From a virus: 61,169 nt of DNA. The notes under the pieces are model-generated. The model saw only the letters and a program-made list of their open reading frames with translations. It ran no database searches and had not been told where the DNA came from. How positions within the stretch are numbered: position 1 is the first letter of the stretch; every line of letters begins with the position of its first letter. A program made the position numbers and the translations under genes. This document shows, in pieces, positions 12,462 through 19,977 of the stretch. The DNA lies in IMG/VR virus record IMGVR_UViG_3300031227_000040, positions 1 to 61,169 of that record. One strand, given 5' to 3'.

Positions 12462-12484
12462 TTAATTAGTTAACCTTAGATTGT

Positions 12485-12646
12485 ATGAAGAAAAAAGAAT
12501 TATTAAGCAGATTAAGTGACGTTATTACTGCTTATTCTAAGGATCATACCGACTCAGTGGATAAGGATGAAGAGAAAGAATTTACTAAGAATGTTCGAGC
12601 CTGTGAAGAAGTTGAGAGATACTTTAGAATATCTTATCCTGGATGA
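12485..12646 (+). CDS. Hypothetical protein coupled to rtcB, 53 aa
   Basis: ATG at 12485, TGA at 12644-12646 overlapping the rtcB ATG (ATGA), which implies coupled translation. The protein is acidic and helical (SRLSDVITAY, DEEKEFTKNVRACEEVERYF) and has no recognised domain. Because it lies between the hairpin array and rtcB and shares their transcript, a role with the RNA ligase is possible but only inferred. Confidence 0.6.
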   Translation: MKKKELLSRLSDVITAYSKDHTDSVDKDEEKEFTKNVRACEEVERYFRISYPG

Positions 12647-13839
12647 AAAAAGTAATATCAACAGAAAGGAACCCAATTAAATTGTGGACTGAAGACGTGG
12701 AAGATGGAGCCATGGTTCAATTAAAGAACCTGGCTAATCTGCCCTTCATCCACAAATGGGTCTGTGCTATGCCTGATTGTCATCAGGGTTATGGCATGCC
12801 TATTGGTGGAGTAATCGCCACTAGAAATGTCATCATTCCTAACGCAGTCGGCGTGGACATTGGCTGTGGAATGTGTGCTGTTAAAACCTCCTTAACAGAA
12901 ATAGATACTGAGACTCTTAAGAATATTATGGGGAAAATTAGAGAAGCTATCCCTGTCGGATTTGAACATTATGAAGAGAAACAAGACCAAAGTTTAATGC
13001 CAGAATATAGTAAAGATATGATTAATGGTGTTGTAGTTGCTGAATATAATAATGCTCAAACACAAATAGGAACTCTTGGTGGTGGTAATCATTTTATCGA
13101 GATTCAAAAAGGTTCTGACGGACATATTTGGATTATGATACATAGTGGTTCAAGGAATTTAGGATTTAAAGTTGCTAAACATTATAACGAAGTTGCTAAA
13201 AAATTAAATAAGCAATGGTTTAGTTCAGTTCCTGAAGATCAGGGCCTAGCATTCTTACCAATACAAAGTGATGAAGCTAAGGCTTACTTAAGAGAAATGA
13301 ATTATTGTATAGATTTTGCTTTGGCTAACAGAAAATTGATGATGAATAGAGTAATGGAAATCTTTATAGATAAAATAGATTATTCTTATAAAGGTGGAAC
13401 AGAAACTAAGACTGGATGTGTTGAATTTGAGCCAATGATAAACATCGCTCACAATTATGCTGCTTGGGAAAATCATTTTGGAAAGAATGTTTTAGTCCAT
13501 CGCAAAGGAGCTACGCTTGCCAGGAAAGGAACAATAGGAATTATTCCTGGAAGTCAGGGAACTAAGTCTTATATAGTTGAAGGACTTGGTAATCCAGATA
13601 GCTTTATGTCTTGTTCTCATGGAGCGGGAAGAAGAATGGGAAGAAAACAGGCCAAGAGAGAGCTAGATCTAAAAGCAGAGCAGGATAAGATGAAAGGTAT
13701 TCTTCATTCCGTTAGAGGAGTTGAGCAATTAGATGAAGCTCCCGGTGCTTATAAAGACATAAGTACGGTTATGGGAAATCAAAAGGATTTAGTGAAAGTT
13801 TTAGTCGAACTTTCCCCCTTAGCTGGTATTAAAGGCTAA
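12643..13839 (+). CDS. rtcB: RtcB-type RNA ligase, 398 aa
   Basis: RtcB joins RNA 2',3'-cyclic phosphate or 3'-phosphate ends to 5'-OH ends using GTP and Mn2+. Signatures are complete: MPDCHQGYGMPIGGV (about 42-56), VGVDIGCGM with the metal-binding Cys near residue 74, LGGGNHFIEI (about 144-153), HSGSRNLG (about 167-174) and SCSHGAGRRMGRKQA (about 323-337), containing the His that becomes guanylylated. Length is normal for bacterial RtcB. In phages such ligases repair tRNAs cut by host defence nucleases. It is translationally coupled to a 53-aa gene and preceded by three large hairpins. Confidence 0.93.
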   Translation: MKKVISTERNPIKLWTEDVEDGAMVQLKNLANLPFIHKWVCAMPDCHQGYGMPIGGVIATRNVIIPNAVGVDIGCGMCAVKTSLTEIDTETLKNIMGKIREAIPVGFEHYEEKQDQSLMPEYSKDMINGVVVAEYNNAQTQIGTLGGGNHFIEIQKGSDGHIWIMIHSGSRNLGFKVAKHYNEVAKKLNKQWFSSVPEDQGLAFLPIQSDEAKAYLREMNYCIDFALANRKLMMNRVMEIFIDKIDYSYKGGTETKTGCVEFEPMINIAHNYAAWENHFGKNVLVHRKGATLARKGTIGIIPGSQGTKSYIVEGLGNPDSFMSCSHGAGRRMGRKQAKRELDLKAEQDKMKGILHSVRGVEQLDEAPGAYKDISTVMGNQKDLVKVLVELSPLAGIKG

Positions 13840-13841
13840 TT

Positions 13842-14030
13842 ATGACCTATGAAGAAGAGATTAAAACATTAACTCTTAAACAATTAGAACACCAGATAAT
13901 AGGATCAGATAAAGGAGAAATGACATGTCATGGAATAAAAGATGTAAGAATGTTATCTGCTTGTTATAGAGAAGCTGCGAGTCGTGGTTTAAAGGTCTCT
14001 TGTAAGCTTCACTTAGTTAAAGATAATTAG
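13842..14030 (+). CDS. Hypothetical protein, 62 aa
   Basis: Starts 3 nt after the rtcB stop. Predicted helical N-terminal part (EEEIKTLTLKQLEHQI) followed by CHGIKDVRMLSACYREAASRGLKVSCKLHL, with three cysteines not arranged as a zinc site. Close spacing indicates co-expression with rtcB. No family recognised. Confidence 0.6.
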   Translation: MTYEEEIKTLTLKQLEHQIIGSDKGEMTCHGIKDVRMLSACYREAASRGLKVSCKLHLVKDN

Positions 14031-14039
14031 GAGAAAATT

Positions 14040-14477
14040 ATGAAATTGATGCAAAAGTATAAGAAAATGACGGATTTAATAGGTAAGAGTAATGAGTTAA
14101 AGTTGCCATTACTTAAAGAGTTAAATGGATACTTAAAAGATTTGAAGTTAGCATCTTTTTATTTATCCTTTAGTAGTACAATCGAAATAAAAGAAGTTGT
14201 TTTAGATCATGAAGGTCATCTTCTTAATAAAATGAAATGCTTAGTGGTTACTGAATATACTCATACAGAAGAAGGTAACAATTGCTTTATTATACCAAGC
14301 TTTGTTTTAACTGATAAGGATTATAAAACTAGATACTTTAATTTGATTAAGCAATGGAAGCAACAAGCTATTGATAATGATAAAGCTTTTAAGTTACAAC
14401 AGAAAGAGAACAAAAAATTGTATGATGAGAAAGAATACAAAAGATTAAAGAGGAAATTTGGAAGAGTGCTTAAATAA
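14040..14477 (+). CDS. Hypothetical basic protein, 145 aa
   Basis: One of the few genes with a Shine-Dalgarno sequence (AGGAG about 8 nt before ATG). The N-terminal third is helical and basic, the middle looks beta-rich (FYLSFSSTIEIKEVVL, MKCLVVTEYTH), and the C-terminus is a long lysine/glutamate-rich helix (about 105-145). No catalytic motif or cysteine pair. It overlaps nothing and is followed 8 nt later by a membrane gene. Function unknown. Confidence 0.55.
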   Translation: MKLMQKYKKMTDLIGKSNELKLPLLKELNGYLKDLKLASFYLSFSSTIEIKEVVLDHEGHLLNKMKCLVVTEYTHTEEGNNCFIIPSFVLTDKDYKTRYFNLIKQWKQQAIDNDKAFKLQQKENKKLYDEKEYKRLKRKFGRVLK

Positions 14478-14485
14478 GTTAATAA

Positions 14486-14689
14486 ATGTTTATGACTAAA
14501 ACAATAATGTTAGGATTGTTAGGATTGTTTCTAGTAATAGCAGGTGGATTACTTGCTGTTAGAAACTTAATTGTTATTCGTAATGCTACTGAATTTGGTT
14601 CGGTTGGATTGTTCTTAAGTCTCTTACCATTAATATTAATATTAATTGGATGGGGATTTACTATGTATTCAGAGCATAAAGGTCATTAA
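14486..14689 (+). CDS. Small membrane protein with two membrane segments, 67 aa
   Basis: Two hydrophobic segments (about residues 5-25 and 40-60) are separated by a short loop with RNLIVIRN. The C-terminus is short and charged (EHKGH). Such two-segment peptides in phages include holin-like proteins, but the pattern alone cannot decide that. It is one of three consecutive membrane-protein genes between 14486 and 15041. Confidence 0.55.
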   Translation: MFMTKTIMLGLLGLFLVIAGGLLAVRNLIVIRNATEFGSVGLFLSLLPLILILIGWGFTMYSEHKGH

Positions 14690-14712
14690 TTAAAAGAGTA
14701 ATAAATTTGGGA

Positions 14713-14793
14713 ATGATAATTGAAACTTGGATCTATTACTCCTGGCTCTTTGTGGGCCTAATGGTAATGATTATAACTAAAAAAGTGATATGA
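14713..14793 (+). CDS. Very small membrane peptide, 26 aa
   Basis: ATG at 14713 to TGA at 14791, which overlaps the next ATG (ATGA). The 26 residues are almost entirely one hydrophobic aromatic-rich segment ending in KK. The overlap with the next start and the membrane-protein context support it, but at this length it could be a translated leader rather than a functional protein. Confidence 0.4.
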   Translation: MIIETWIYYSWLFVGLMVMIITKKVI

Positions 14794-15041
14794 AAATTGA
14801 ACTTTATATTGCGTTAATATGTTTGTTCTTTCTCATATTAATGCACATCAGACGCATGTTCTATGTAAGCTACTTTAAAGTAAAGACTTGTGCTCTTCTT
14901 AAAGTAGCTAAGATAGATGAAAAAGAAAGAGAAACGTGTATAAAATTAATTAAAAACATGGAGATAAGTGCTTTAAAATTAATCAGTTATATAATATGGA
15001 CAAAACTACAACAAAGGAAATCGTCACACAAGACGAAGTAA
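14790..15041 (+). CDS. Membrane-anchored helical protein, 83 aa
   Basis: A hydrophobic N-terminal segment (about 4-19) followed by a basic stretch (HIRRMF) would anchor the protein in the inner membrane, with a long helical tail (KVAKIDEKERETCIKLIKN) in the cytoplasm. The last 46 nt overlap the next gene in another frame, an unusually long overlap that raises the possibility that one of the two starts is further downstream. Function unknown. Confidence 0.5.
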   Translation: MKIELYIALICLFFLILMHIRRMFYVSYFKVKTCALLKVAKIDEKERETCIKLIKNMEISALKLISYIIWTKLQQRKSSHKTK

Positions 15042-15400
15042 AGCTCTGGATTGTTAACCTTGGAATAAATACTCCTCTAGATAGCTGGTATCTTAGTGAG
15101 CGAGCACTTGTTAAAGAAGTTTATGTTAACTTCAAAGATGAGAAGTGCTGGGTCCCTGATATTGAATCTCTCCTAGATCAAATCAGAGACGAGATGGCTA
15201 GAGTCTTAATGCTATCTGGCTTAAAAAAGATACACTATGATTGGCGTGGTGTGGTTTTCGAGGTTGATCCTAGAGAAAAAGAACATTGCAAAGATTTGTG
15301 GAACAATGCTGCTGTGTATGGCATTGATCCTAAATTAGTAATTGAACGAGCTAAAGAAGCAGAGTTGAATAAGAAAGCTGAAGATAAATTCGATGAGTAA
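14996..15400 (+). CDS. Hypothetical acidic protein, 134 aa
   Basis: Soluble protein with several tryptophans, helical C-terminal half (CKDLWNNAAVYGIDPKLVIERAKEAEL) and a strand region near LKKIHYDWRGVVFEVD at about 76-91. No motif recognised. Overlaps the preceding membrane gene by 46 nt and the following zinc-ribbon gene by 8 nt, so it is part of one transcript. Function unknown. Confidence 0.55.
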   Translation: MDKTTTKEIVTQDEVKLWIVNLGINTPLDSWYLSERALVKEVYVNFKDEKCWVPDIESLLDQIRDEMARVLMLSGLKKIHYDWRGVVFEVDPREKEHCKDLWNNAAVYGIDPKLVIERAKEAELNKKAEDKFDE

Positions 15401-15572
15401 AAATATCTGTCCCATCTGTCATGAGACACAGTATACAGAGACAGATAAGAAGTATCTGGAACTTTATAATCAGTGTTCATGTTGTGATCAGAGAAGCTGG
15501 GAGATAGGAGAATTATCTGATCAGGATTTTCAGGCAAGAGAAGTAATAGCTTTAAAGGCTTGTAATGGATAG
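15393..15572 (+). CDS. Small zinc-ribbon protein, 59 aa
   Basis: ATG at 15393 to TAG at 15570. CPIC at residues 6-9 and CSCC at about 29-32 give four or five cysteines able to form one zinc ribbon; the remainder is acidic and helical. Starts inside the previous gene and ends inside the next. It probably binds nucleic acid or a protein partner; nothing more specific can be said. Confidence 0.6.
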   Translation: MSKNICPICHETQYTETDKKYLELYNQCSCCDQRSWEIGELSDQDFQAREVIALKACNG

Positions 15573-15903
15573 GAAAAAATTCTTGCTTTCCTTAGAACAG
15601 AAAAATAATGAATGGAAATTAATTCAAAGACTTAGAGGAACGAGTTTTGATTTAAATGATGTCGTTTGTTTCTGTTATAAAGATTTCTATCTCAAGATTA
15701 AGTTAGAAGTGACAGAATATCATCAAGGAAGATTTTGGCTTAAAATCTGGGAACAAGATGATGATGAAGAAAAAAGAGCTTTACATCTTGACTTTTGGAT
15801 GGGTGATCAAAAATTTCCAAGATGGCAGAGAATCTTCTTAGTTAGACCTGCTTCAACTAAAAAGTGTAAACCAGTAATAAGACGCTATGCAAAAACTAAA
15901 TAG
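15565..15903 (+). CDS. Paralogue family A, copy 1, 112 aa
   Basis: First of four consecutive related genes. Features shared with the copy at 16218: an N-terminal W-x-x-L-x-x-x-R helix, then DVVCFCYKDFYLKIKL (strand with alternating aromatic residues) and PRWQRIFLVRP near the C-terminus. The pattern suggests a compact beta-barrel or WGD-like small domain. No enzymatic motif is visible. Overlaps its neighbours by 8 and 17 nt. Function unknown. Confidence 0.6.
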   Translation: MDRKKFLLSLEQKNNEWKLIQRLRGTSFDLNDVVCFCYKDFYLKIKLEVTEYHQGRFWLKIWEQDDDEEKRALHLDFWMGDQKFPRWQRIFLVRPASTKKCKPVIRRYAKTK

Positions 15904-16240
15904 GGATGCTTGGATATTCTTATCTAAACAGCGAGGTTATTTGTGGGGTGATGTGATTAGGCTTCACTATCTTAAATTTTACATAGATATTAAATTGATG
16001 AAAGGAAAAAAATTTAAATTAGGAAAGTATTTAATTGAAATGAGTGAGGGAAGTCCAATTAAAGATCCTAGATATGTTTCTAGATATGTTTCTTGTCCTC
16101 CAATCTTTCTTGGAATATCTCCAATCTGTACAGAAGTAGGCTTACAACATGAAAGAAAATTATACTTACTTATTCCTAAAGAGCTAGCACCTAAGACTTT
16201 TAAACCTAAAATTGTATATGAACAAAGGAGAATTGTATAA
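15887..16240 (+). CDS. Paralogue family B, copy 1, 117 aa
   Basis: Shares with the copy at 16510 the N-terminal pattern W-x-x-L-x-K-x-R-x-Y-x-WGD followed by R-x-HY and FYIDIKL (about residues 9-37), then a more variable tail with PP and an HERKLYLLIP strand. The common WGD...FYIDIKL core links it to family A as well (DVV...LKIKL), so all four genes probably descend from one ancestor. Overlaps both neighbours. Function unknown. Confidence 0.6.
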   Translation: MQKLNRDAWIFLSKQRGYLWGDVIRLHYLKFYIDIKLMKGKKFKLGKYLIEMSEGSPIKDPRYVSRYVSCPPIFLGISPICTEVGLQHERKLYLLIPKELAPKTFKPKIVYEQRRIV

Positions 16241-16523
16241 ATGGGAAATGCTTCTTAAGTCAAGACATTTAGAATTCGGTGATGTGGTTTTATTCTGTTT
16301 TCCTAGACTAGAAATTAAGCTTTGTTTAAAGAAAGGCAGTCATTCTTTCTCTCATTATGATATTGATATTAATGTTTGGATAGATAAGGAAAAAGAAATA
16401 CATGTAGAATTCTTTAAGGAGGGATTACAACTTGCTAGGTGGCAAAGAATTTTCTTACTTGAACCTGTTGAATTAAATCCAGAGTTTATAGGTGGTAAAA
16501 TAATGTACTATGATCCAAAATAA
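16218..16523 (+). CDS. Paralogue family A, copy 2, 101 aa
   Basis: ATG at 16218 is chosen, although an in-frame TTG at 16233 and ATG at 16245 lie closer to an AAAGGAG sequence (16224-16230). Like copy 1 it has W-x-x-L-x-x-S-R, FGDVVLFCF, EIKLCLKK and ARWQRIFLLEP (about 75-85). Overlaps the previous gene by 23 nt. Together with its neighbours it makes an A-B-A-B gene order. Confidence 0.55.
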   Translation: MNKGELYKWEMLLKSRHLEFGDVVLFCFPRLEIKLCLKKGSHSFSHYDIDINVWIDKEKEIHVEFFKEGLQLARWQRIFLLEPVELNPEFIGGKIMYYDPK

Positions 16524-16863
16524 CTGGACCTTATTAGTTAAGCTTAGAAATTATAGATGGGGTGATATAGTTCGCTTTCATTATATGGCTTTTTATATTG
16601 ATATTAAACTTGATAAGAAAAAGAAACATGTTTTTGATTTTGATGATAAAAAACTCAAAGTTTGGGTAAGTGCATATCCTAATCCTGGTAATCCAAGAAT
16701 GAGATTTGGAATTGAACCTGAGAATATTTATATCCACGTTAGAGATCTTGGAAGATATTATTGGGTTGAAGTAGAACTATTACATCCAGTTGAGTATTCT
16801 CAACCTAAGAATTTTTATGCTAAGTTAGTCGAATCTGAAGAAATGAAAGAATGTCATCATTAA
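16510..16863 (+). CDS. Paralogue family B, copy 2, 117 aa
   Basis: Matches copy 1 of family B through W-x-L-L-x-K-x-R-x-Y-x-WGD-I-V-R-F-HY and FYIDIKL (about 6-35), and ends in a strand/aromatic region (YYWVEVELLHPVEY). Overlaps the family A gene by 14 nt and the uracil-DNA glycosylase gene by 13 nt. Whether the family has a DNA role because of this neighbour is not shown. Confidence 0.6.
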   Translation: MIQNNWTLLVKLRNYRWGDIVRFHYMAFYIDIKLDKKKKHVFDFDDKKLKVWVSAYPNPGNPRMRFGIEPENIYIHVRDLGRYYWVEVELLHPVEYSQPKNFYAKLVESEEMKECHH

Positions 16864-17408
16864 AAGAACTCAGAGACGATGTAATAGATTGTAAGATGTG
16901 TGAACTTCACAAGACACGAACCTATCCTGTAATTGGAATAGGTTCTCATAATCCTAAAGTTGTGTTTGTAGGAGAAGCTCCTGGTCGTGAAGAGGATTTA
17001 ATAGCAACCCCGTTTGTGGGTAAGTCTGGACAGATCCTCCGAGCTCAGATACATCGAATAGGATTAAAAGATGTTTATCTTTGCAACGTTCTAAAGTGTA
17101 GGCCTCCAGAGAATAGAGACCCAAGTCATGAAGAGACGGAGAATTGTTCTGTGTATTTACGCAGGCAAATAGAAGTCCTTAAACCACTGTTTGTGGTAAC
17201 ACTGGGTCGGTTTGCTATGGAGACAATTAAAAGGATGTATGGAGGAAGTTACTATTCCTTATCTGAATGTCATGGAAGTAAGTCGACTTTCAAATTAGAT
17301 AATGGAAGCATAGTAACATTCATTCCTTTCTTTCATCCTGCCGCTGTTCTTTATAATCCCCTCATTCCATTTGAGGAGGATTTTAATAAGTTAAAAGAAT
17401 TGTTATGA
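16851..17408 (+). CDS. udg: Family 4 uracil-DNA glycosylase, 185 aa
   Basis: Removes uracil from DNA, starting base-excision repair. Four cysteines (C14, C17, C83, C99) are placed as the [4Fe-4S] ligands of family 4 enzymes. GEAPGREED at 41-49 is the catalytic/uracil-binding motif 1, and FFHPAAVLYNP near residue 163 is motif 2 with its His. Length equals a normal family 4 enzyme. A phage copy could limit uracil in its own genome or counter deaminase defence. Coupled to neighbours on both sides. Confidence 0.9.
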   Translation: MSSLKELRDDVIDCKMCELHKTRTYPVIGIGSHNPKVVFVGEAPGREEDLIATPFVGKSGQILRAQIHRIGLKDVYLCNVLKCRPPENRDPSHEETENCSVYLRRQIEVLKPLFVVTLGRFAMETIKRMYGGSYYSLSECHGSKSTFKLDNGSIVTFIPFFHPAAVLYNPLIPFEEDFNKLKELL

Positions 17409-17725
17409 GTATATTTAAGCTTCCTTTTAGCAAGGAGGAAATAGGAAAGGCGTGTGCTAAAAATCCCCTTATTGATAGGGAGGCTATTAGAAGAAGAGAT
17501 GAAGTAACTATCAACGAGATTGTTAAGAGAAACAAACATCTCAAGATAGATATTTCAGAGGTAAACGATATTGTTTTACAGATCAGTCCTGAATACAGAG
17601 AAGATATTATTATCTCTAAGTTTGAGAACAGGGTTGAAATTGAGAAAGAATATTGTATACCCGAAGGACCTATGAACGATGAGATTGGAAGTGAGTTGGA
17701 AAGTTTAAAGGTCTTTAATGTTTAA
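17405..17725 (+). CDS. Hypothetical protein, 106 aa
   Basis: Start overlaps the glycosylase stop (ATGA). Charged helical protein with an acidic C-terminal third (EYCIPEGPMNDEIGSELESL) and alternating Ile/Asp patterns in the middle (IDISEVNDIVLQI). No recognised domain. The tight coupling suggests joint expression with the uracil-DNA glycosylase but says nothing direct about activity. Confidence 0.55.
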   Translation: MSIFKLPFSKEEIGKACAKNPLIDREAIRRRDEVTINEIVKRNKHLKIDISEVNDIVLQISPEYREDIIISKFENRVEIEKEYCIPEGPMNDEIGSELESLKVFNV

Positions 17726-17745
17726 ATTGTGTAAACAAAAATTGT

Positions 17746-18246
17746 ATGAAAACTAAATTGTCAATTAGAACTAGGAACTTTAAGTTCAAGACTACTGATT
17801 ACACTCAAGCTTTAGCTTTCTTCTTACACTATATTCCCTCTTTGGGGAAAAAGTATGACGTGGAAATTTCTGAAGCTAAAGATGAGCGTATAAGATCCAT
17901 CTTTGTTAGAATGGCAGACATGTTAAGACCAATAACTCCTAACAGTGAAAAGAAAAAGTCTGTTGAAAAGAAATTAAAGAAGTCAGGTAATAAAGTTGCT
18001 TCTTTAAATTCTCCTGTAAGAAGTAGAGTTATTAAGAAGCTATGGTCTGAAAGAGAAATTCGTCAGGTCTGTCTTTATTGTAAGAATAACAAGACATTAT
18101 CTAAGATTAAAGGACTCTCAGCTTACAAAAGTTTAGCACGAAGACATGGTGATAGTGGTATCTCTCAGTTATGCTGGGCAATAAAGAACAATAGACTTGA
18201 TAAATATTCTGAAAAGATTAAGTCAGTTGTTAAGAGTTCTAAATGA
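17746..18246 (+). CDS. Hypothetical basic protein, possible DNA-binding, 166 aa
   Basis: A lysine-rich linker (about 67-90) divides an N-terminal beta-like part from a C-terminal helical part containing SEREIRQVCLYCKNNKTLSKI and ARRHGDSGISQLCWAIKNNRL, which resembles a helix-turn-helix arrangement of basic helices. Two cysteines (CLYC) could bind metal with partners elsewhere. A DNA-binding role is inferred from charge and fold pattern only. Stop overlaps the next start. Confidence 0.5.
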   Translation: MKTKLSIRTRNFKFKTTDYTQALAFFLHYIPSLGKKYDVEISEAKDERIRSIFVRMADMLRPITPNSEKKKSVEKKLKKSGNKVASLNSPVRSRVIKKLWSEREIRQVCLYCKNNKTLSKIKGLSAYKSLARRHGDSGISQLCWAIKNNRLDKYSEKIKSVVKSSK

Positions 18247-18605
18247 AGATAAAATGTTTTAGGTGTGGTAAAAAAGGAAACGTTAGAAAATATTATCACA
18301 CCTATCGACTTCGTGTTAAGATACTTGAACAGGTGGGTAAAAAGGTGTGTGAAAAAACAGAAGTTAAAGAATTTGTGGGAGATATTTGGAAAGCTAAAGG
18401 CTTCAAAAACATAGGTCTAATGGGTGTTTCTATTCCTTTAGATAGATATGTTTGGGTATGTGATAAATGTTTAAAGAGAAAATGTAAGCTTTGTTCGATT
18501 GGTCTTTCCAATAAATGGATTTGTAAGTGTGGATTAAAACATGGTGCTTTTTACCCCAATCATCCTGACTATTGTAAGCAGTGTTGGGATGCTAAACGAA
18601 AATAA
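18243..18605 (+). CDS. Multi-zinc-ribbon protein, 120 aa
   Basis: Cysteine pairs occur four or more times: CFRC (4-7), CDKC near 76, CKLC near 83, CKC near 96 and CKQC near the C-terminus. They can form two to three zinc knuckles or treble-clef units joined by basic linkers. This layout is typical of nucleic-acid-binding or adaptor proteins. The start overlaps the previous stop. No specific family recognised. Confidence 0.6.
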   Translation: MKIKCFRCGKKGNVRKYYHTYRLRVKILEQVGKKVCEKTEVKEFVGDIWKAKGFKNIGLMGVSIPLDRYVWVCDKCLKRKCKLCSIGLSNKWICKCGLKHGAFYPNHPDYCKQCWDAKRK

Positions 18606-18607
18606 TT

Positions 18608-18910
18608 ATGGACAAATTAATTAAAGAACTTAAAAAGATATTAAAGGATGATATAGCTGTTGAGAAAGTGGTTATGATAGTTGAAGAATATAAACCACTT
18701 CGGAAAGTAACAGCATCATCTCTCTCTATTAAGTCTAGAGGAATTATGGCGTCTGTAGCTTTGAAAGCAGCAGTGGAACTTCTCCCTCAGATTAGTGATA
18801 AAACTTTTGAAGAGCTTGCAGATGTCTGTTATGTCTGGCTTAGAACTAAACAAGAAGTCGGAATGCCTAAAGAGATTCAGAAAGCTGTTGAAGCTATTGA
18901 ACCCTTTTAG
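18608..18910 (+). CDS. Hypothetical helical protein, 100 aa
   Basis: Predicted all-helical: KELKKILKDDIAVEKVVMIVEEY, then a long hydrophobic-spaced helix SVALKAAVELLPQISDKTFEELADVCYVW (both split here to their central parts, about residues 5-24 and 50-78). It looks like a small bundle or oligomerising domain. It starts the run of short genes before 20.4 kb but lacks the TIxKLxG motif of the following six. Function unknown. Confidence 0.5.
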   Translation: MDKLIKELKKILKDDIAVEKVVMIVEEYKPLRKVTASSLSIKSRGIMASVALKAAVELLPQISDKTFEELADVCYVWLRTKQEVGMPKEIQKAVEAIEPF

Positions 18911-18912
18911 TT

Positions 18913-19155
18913 ATGAAAGTCCCAAAGTATAGAACGTGGACACAACTTTTCTCAGGTCCTTATTCAAAATATGTTAGTGGACTTTCTATTGGAATGTTAT
19001 GTACTATGATAAAGAGTCATTCTGAAATAGTAACTATACAAAAACTTAAGGGGGAAAAACCTGAATCTGATTATCCTGATTATCCTGAGGGAAATTTAGC
19101 CCCCTTAATGTTAAAGGTCGAATTAAAAGAACTTAAGAAAAGAGGTAAGCTATGA
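18913..19155 (+). CDS. TIxKLxG-motif family, member 1, 80 aa
   Basis: Shows the family core: a helix (LSIGMLCTMIKSHSE), the strand-turn TIQKLKGE at about 41-48, a spacer rich in Asp/Pro, and the final helix LMLKVELKELKKRG. The same order of elements is present in the next five genes. The N-terminus (TWTQLFSGPYSKY) is not shared. Overlaps the next gene by 4 nt. Function unknown. Confidence 0.55.
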   Translation: MKVPKYRTWTQLFSGPYSKYVSGLSIGMLCTMIKSHSEIVTIQKLKGEKPESDYPDYPEGNLAPLMLKVELKELKKRGKL

Positions 19156-19397
19156 ATAAAAAAATAAAAAAAGAATGGAAAAAGGTAGAAAAGATTAGCC
19201 AAGTTTCTGATTCTATTTCTTTGTTTCAAGAGTATCTTGATGATTTAAATGATAAAGAATTAGTAAAAGCAATAGAAAATTCAAAACAAAACATAATTGT
19301 TACTAGAATTCAAGGTGAGGATGGTGTAATTTTTCTGAAGTTCTTTTTAGATTTAGAGGAACACGAATTAAGAAAAAGATTAAATGAGGATACATGA
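19152..19397 (+). CDS. TIxKLxG-motif family, member 2, 81 aa
   Basis: Basic N-terminus, acidic helix (YLDDLNDKELVKAIENSK), the core strand as IVTRIQGEDG, then the closing helix LDLEEHELRKRL. The core residue Lys is Arg here. Overlaps both neighbours by 4 nt. No enzymatic residues are visible. Confidence 0.55.
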   Translation: MNKKIKKEWKKVEKISQVSDSISLFQEYLDDLNDKELVKAIENSKQNIIVTRIQGEDGVIFLKFFLDLEEHELRKRLNEDT

Positions 19398-19759
19398 GTT
19401 ATAAACTTCCTCCAAAAGATGAATGGCAAATGGAAAAAGATGATGATATGATTCAAGCATCTGCTTATCGTGATCAAGTCTTTGAAGCTTCTATTGATCC
19501 AAGTATAAGTGAATTGAAAAAAAGAATAGATGAACTTAAAGGTAAGAAACAGTTGACCTATAGAGGATTCTTATTAGAAACTACTTCCATAAAGTCTTTA
19601 GAAGAAATGATAAATAAAACTAAGAGAGGGATTACAATTGCTAAGTTGCAGGGAAGATCTATTGATATACTTAAAGACATTCTTGAAGCTCAGCAAGGAG
19701 TTTTTAAAGAGAAGAGAATAAAGCTCATCCTTGAAGATAAGAAAAATGAGGATGAATGA
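19394..19759 (+). CDS. TIxKLxG-motif family, member 3, 121 aa
   Basis: The longest member. An extra N-terminal segment of about 60 residues precedes the family core: SLEEMINKTKRGITIAKLQGRS (residues about 70-90, given here in parts: helix SLEEMIN and strand ITIAKLQG) and the helix DILKDILEAQQGVFKEKRI. Acidic C-terminus. Overlaps the next gene by 4 nt. Confidence 0.55.
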   Translation: MSYKLPPKDEWQMEKDDDMIQASAYRDQVFEASIDPSISELKKRIDELKGKKQLTYRGFLLETTSIKSLEEMINKTKRGITIAKLQGRSIDILKDILEAQQGVFKEKRIKLILEDKKNEDE

Positions 19760-19977
19760 AAAGTATATTAGCTAATATTCCTAATCATGTATGTGAAGAA
19801 ATAATGGGAAACTTAAGGAAAATTCCAGTTAGTGAATTAAAAGCTCATAGAAAAAATACTCTTGAAAGCTTGACTCTATCTAAACTAAAGGAAGATAAGC
19901 TTGAAGCTAAAGCGAATCAAGTTTTCTTGGAGCTTGTTAATCGTGTCCTAAATGAGACACATGGTTTGGACTACTAA
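19756..19977 (+). CDS. TIxKLxG-motif family, member 4, 73 aa
   Basis: Core appears as LKAHRKNTLESLTLSKLKED (about 31-50) followed by a helix KANQVFLELVNRVL. The Gly of the core is replaced, so this is a divergent member. Its last 26 nt overlap the next gene. Confidence 0.5.
   Translation: MKSILANIPNHVCEEIMGNLRKIPVSELKAHRKNTLESLTLSKLKEDKLEAKANQVFLELVNRVLNETHGLDY

Noticed and set aside
12194-12484. Type III toxin-antitoxin RNA or attC-like recombination sites
   Set aside because: Type III antitoxins are near-identical short direct repeats before a toxin gene; here sequences differ. attC core site sequences and a neighbouring integron recombinase are absent.
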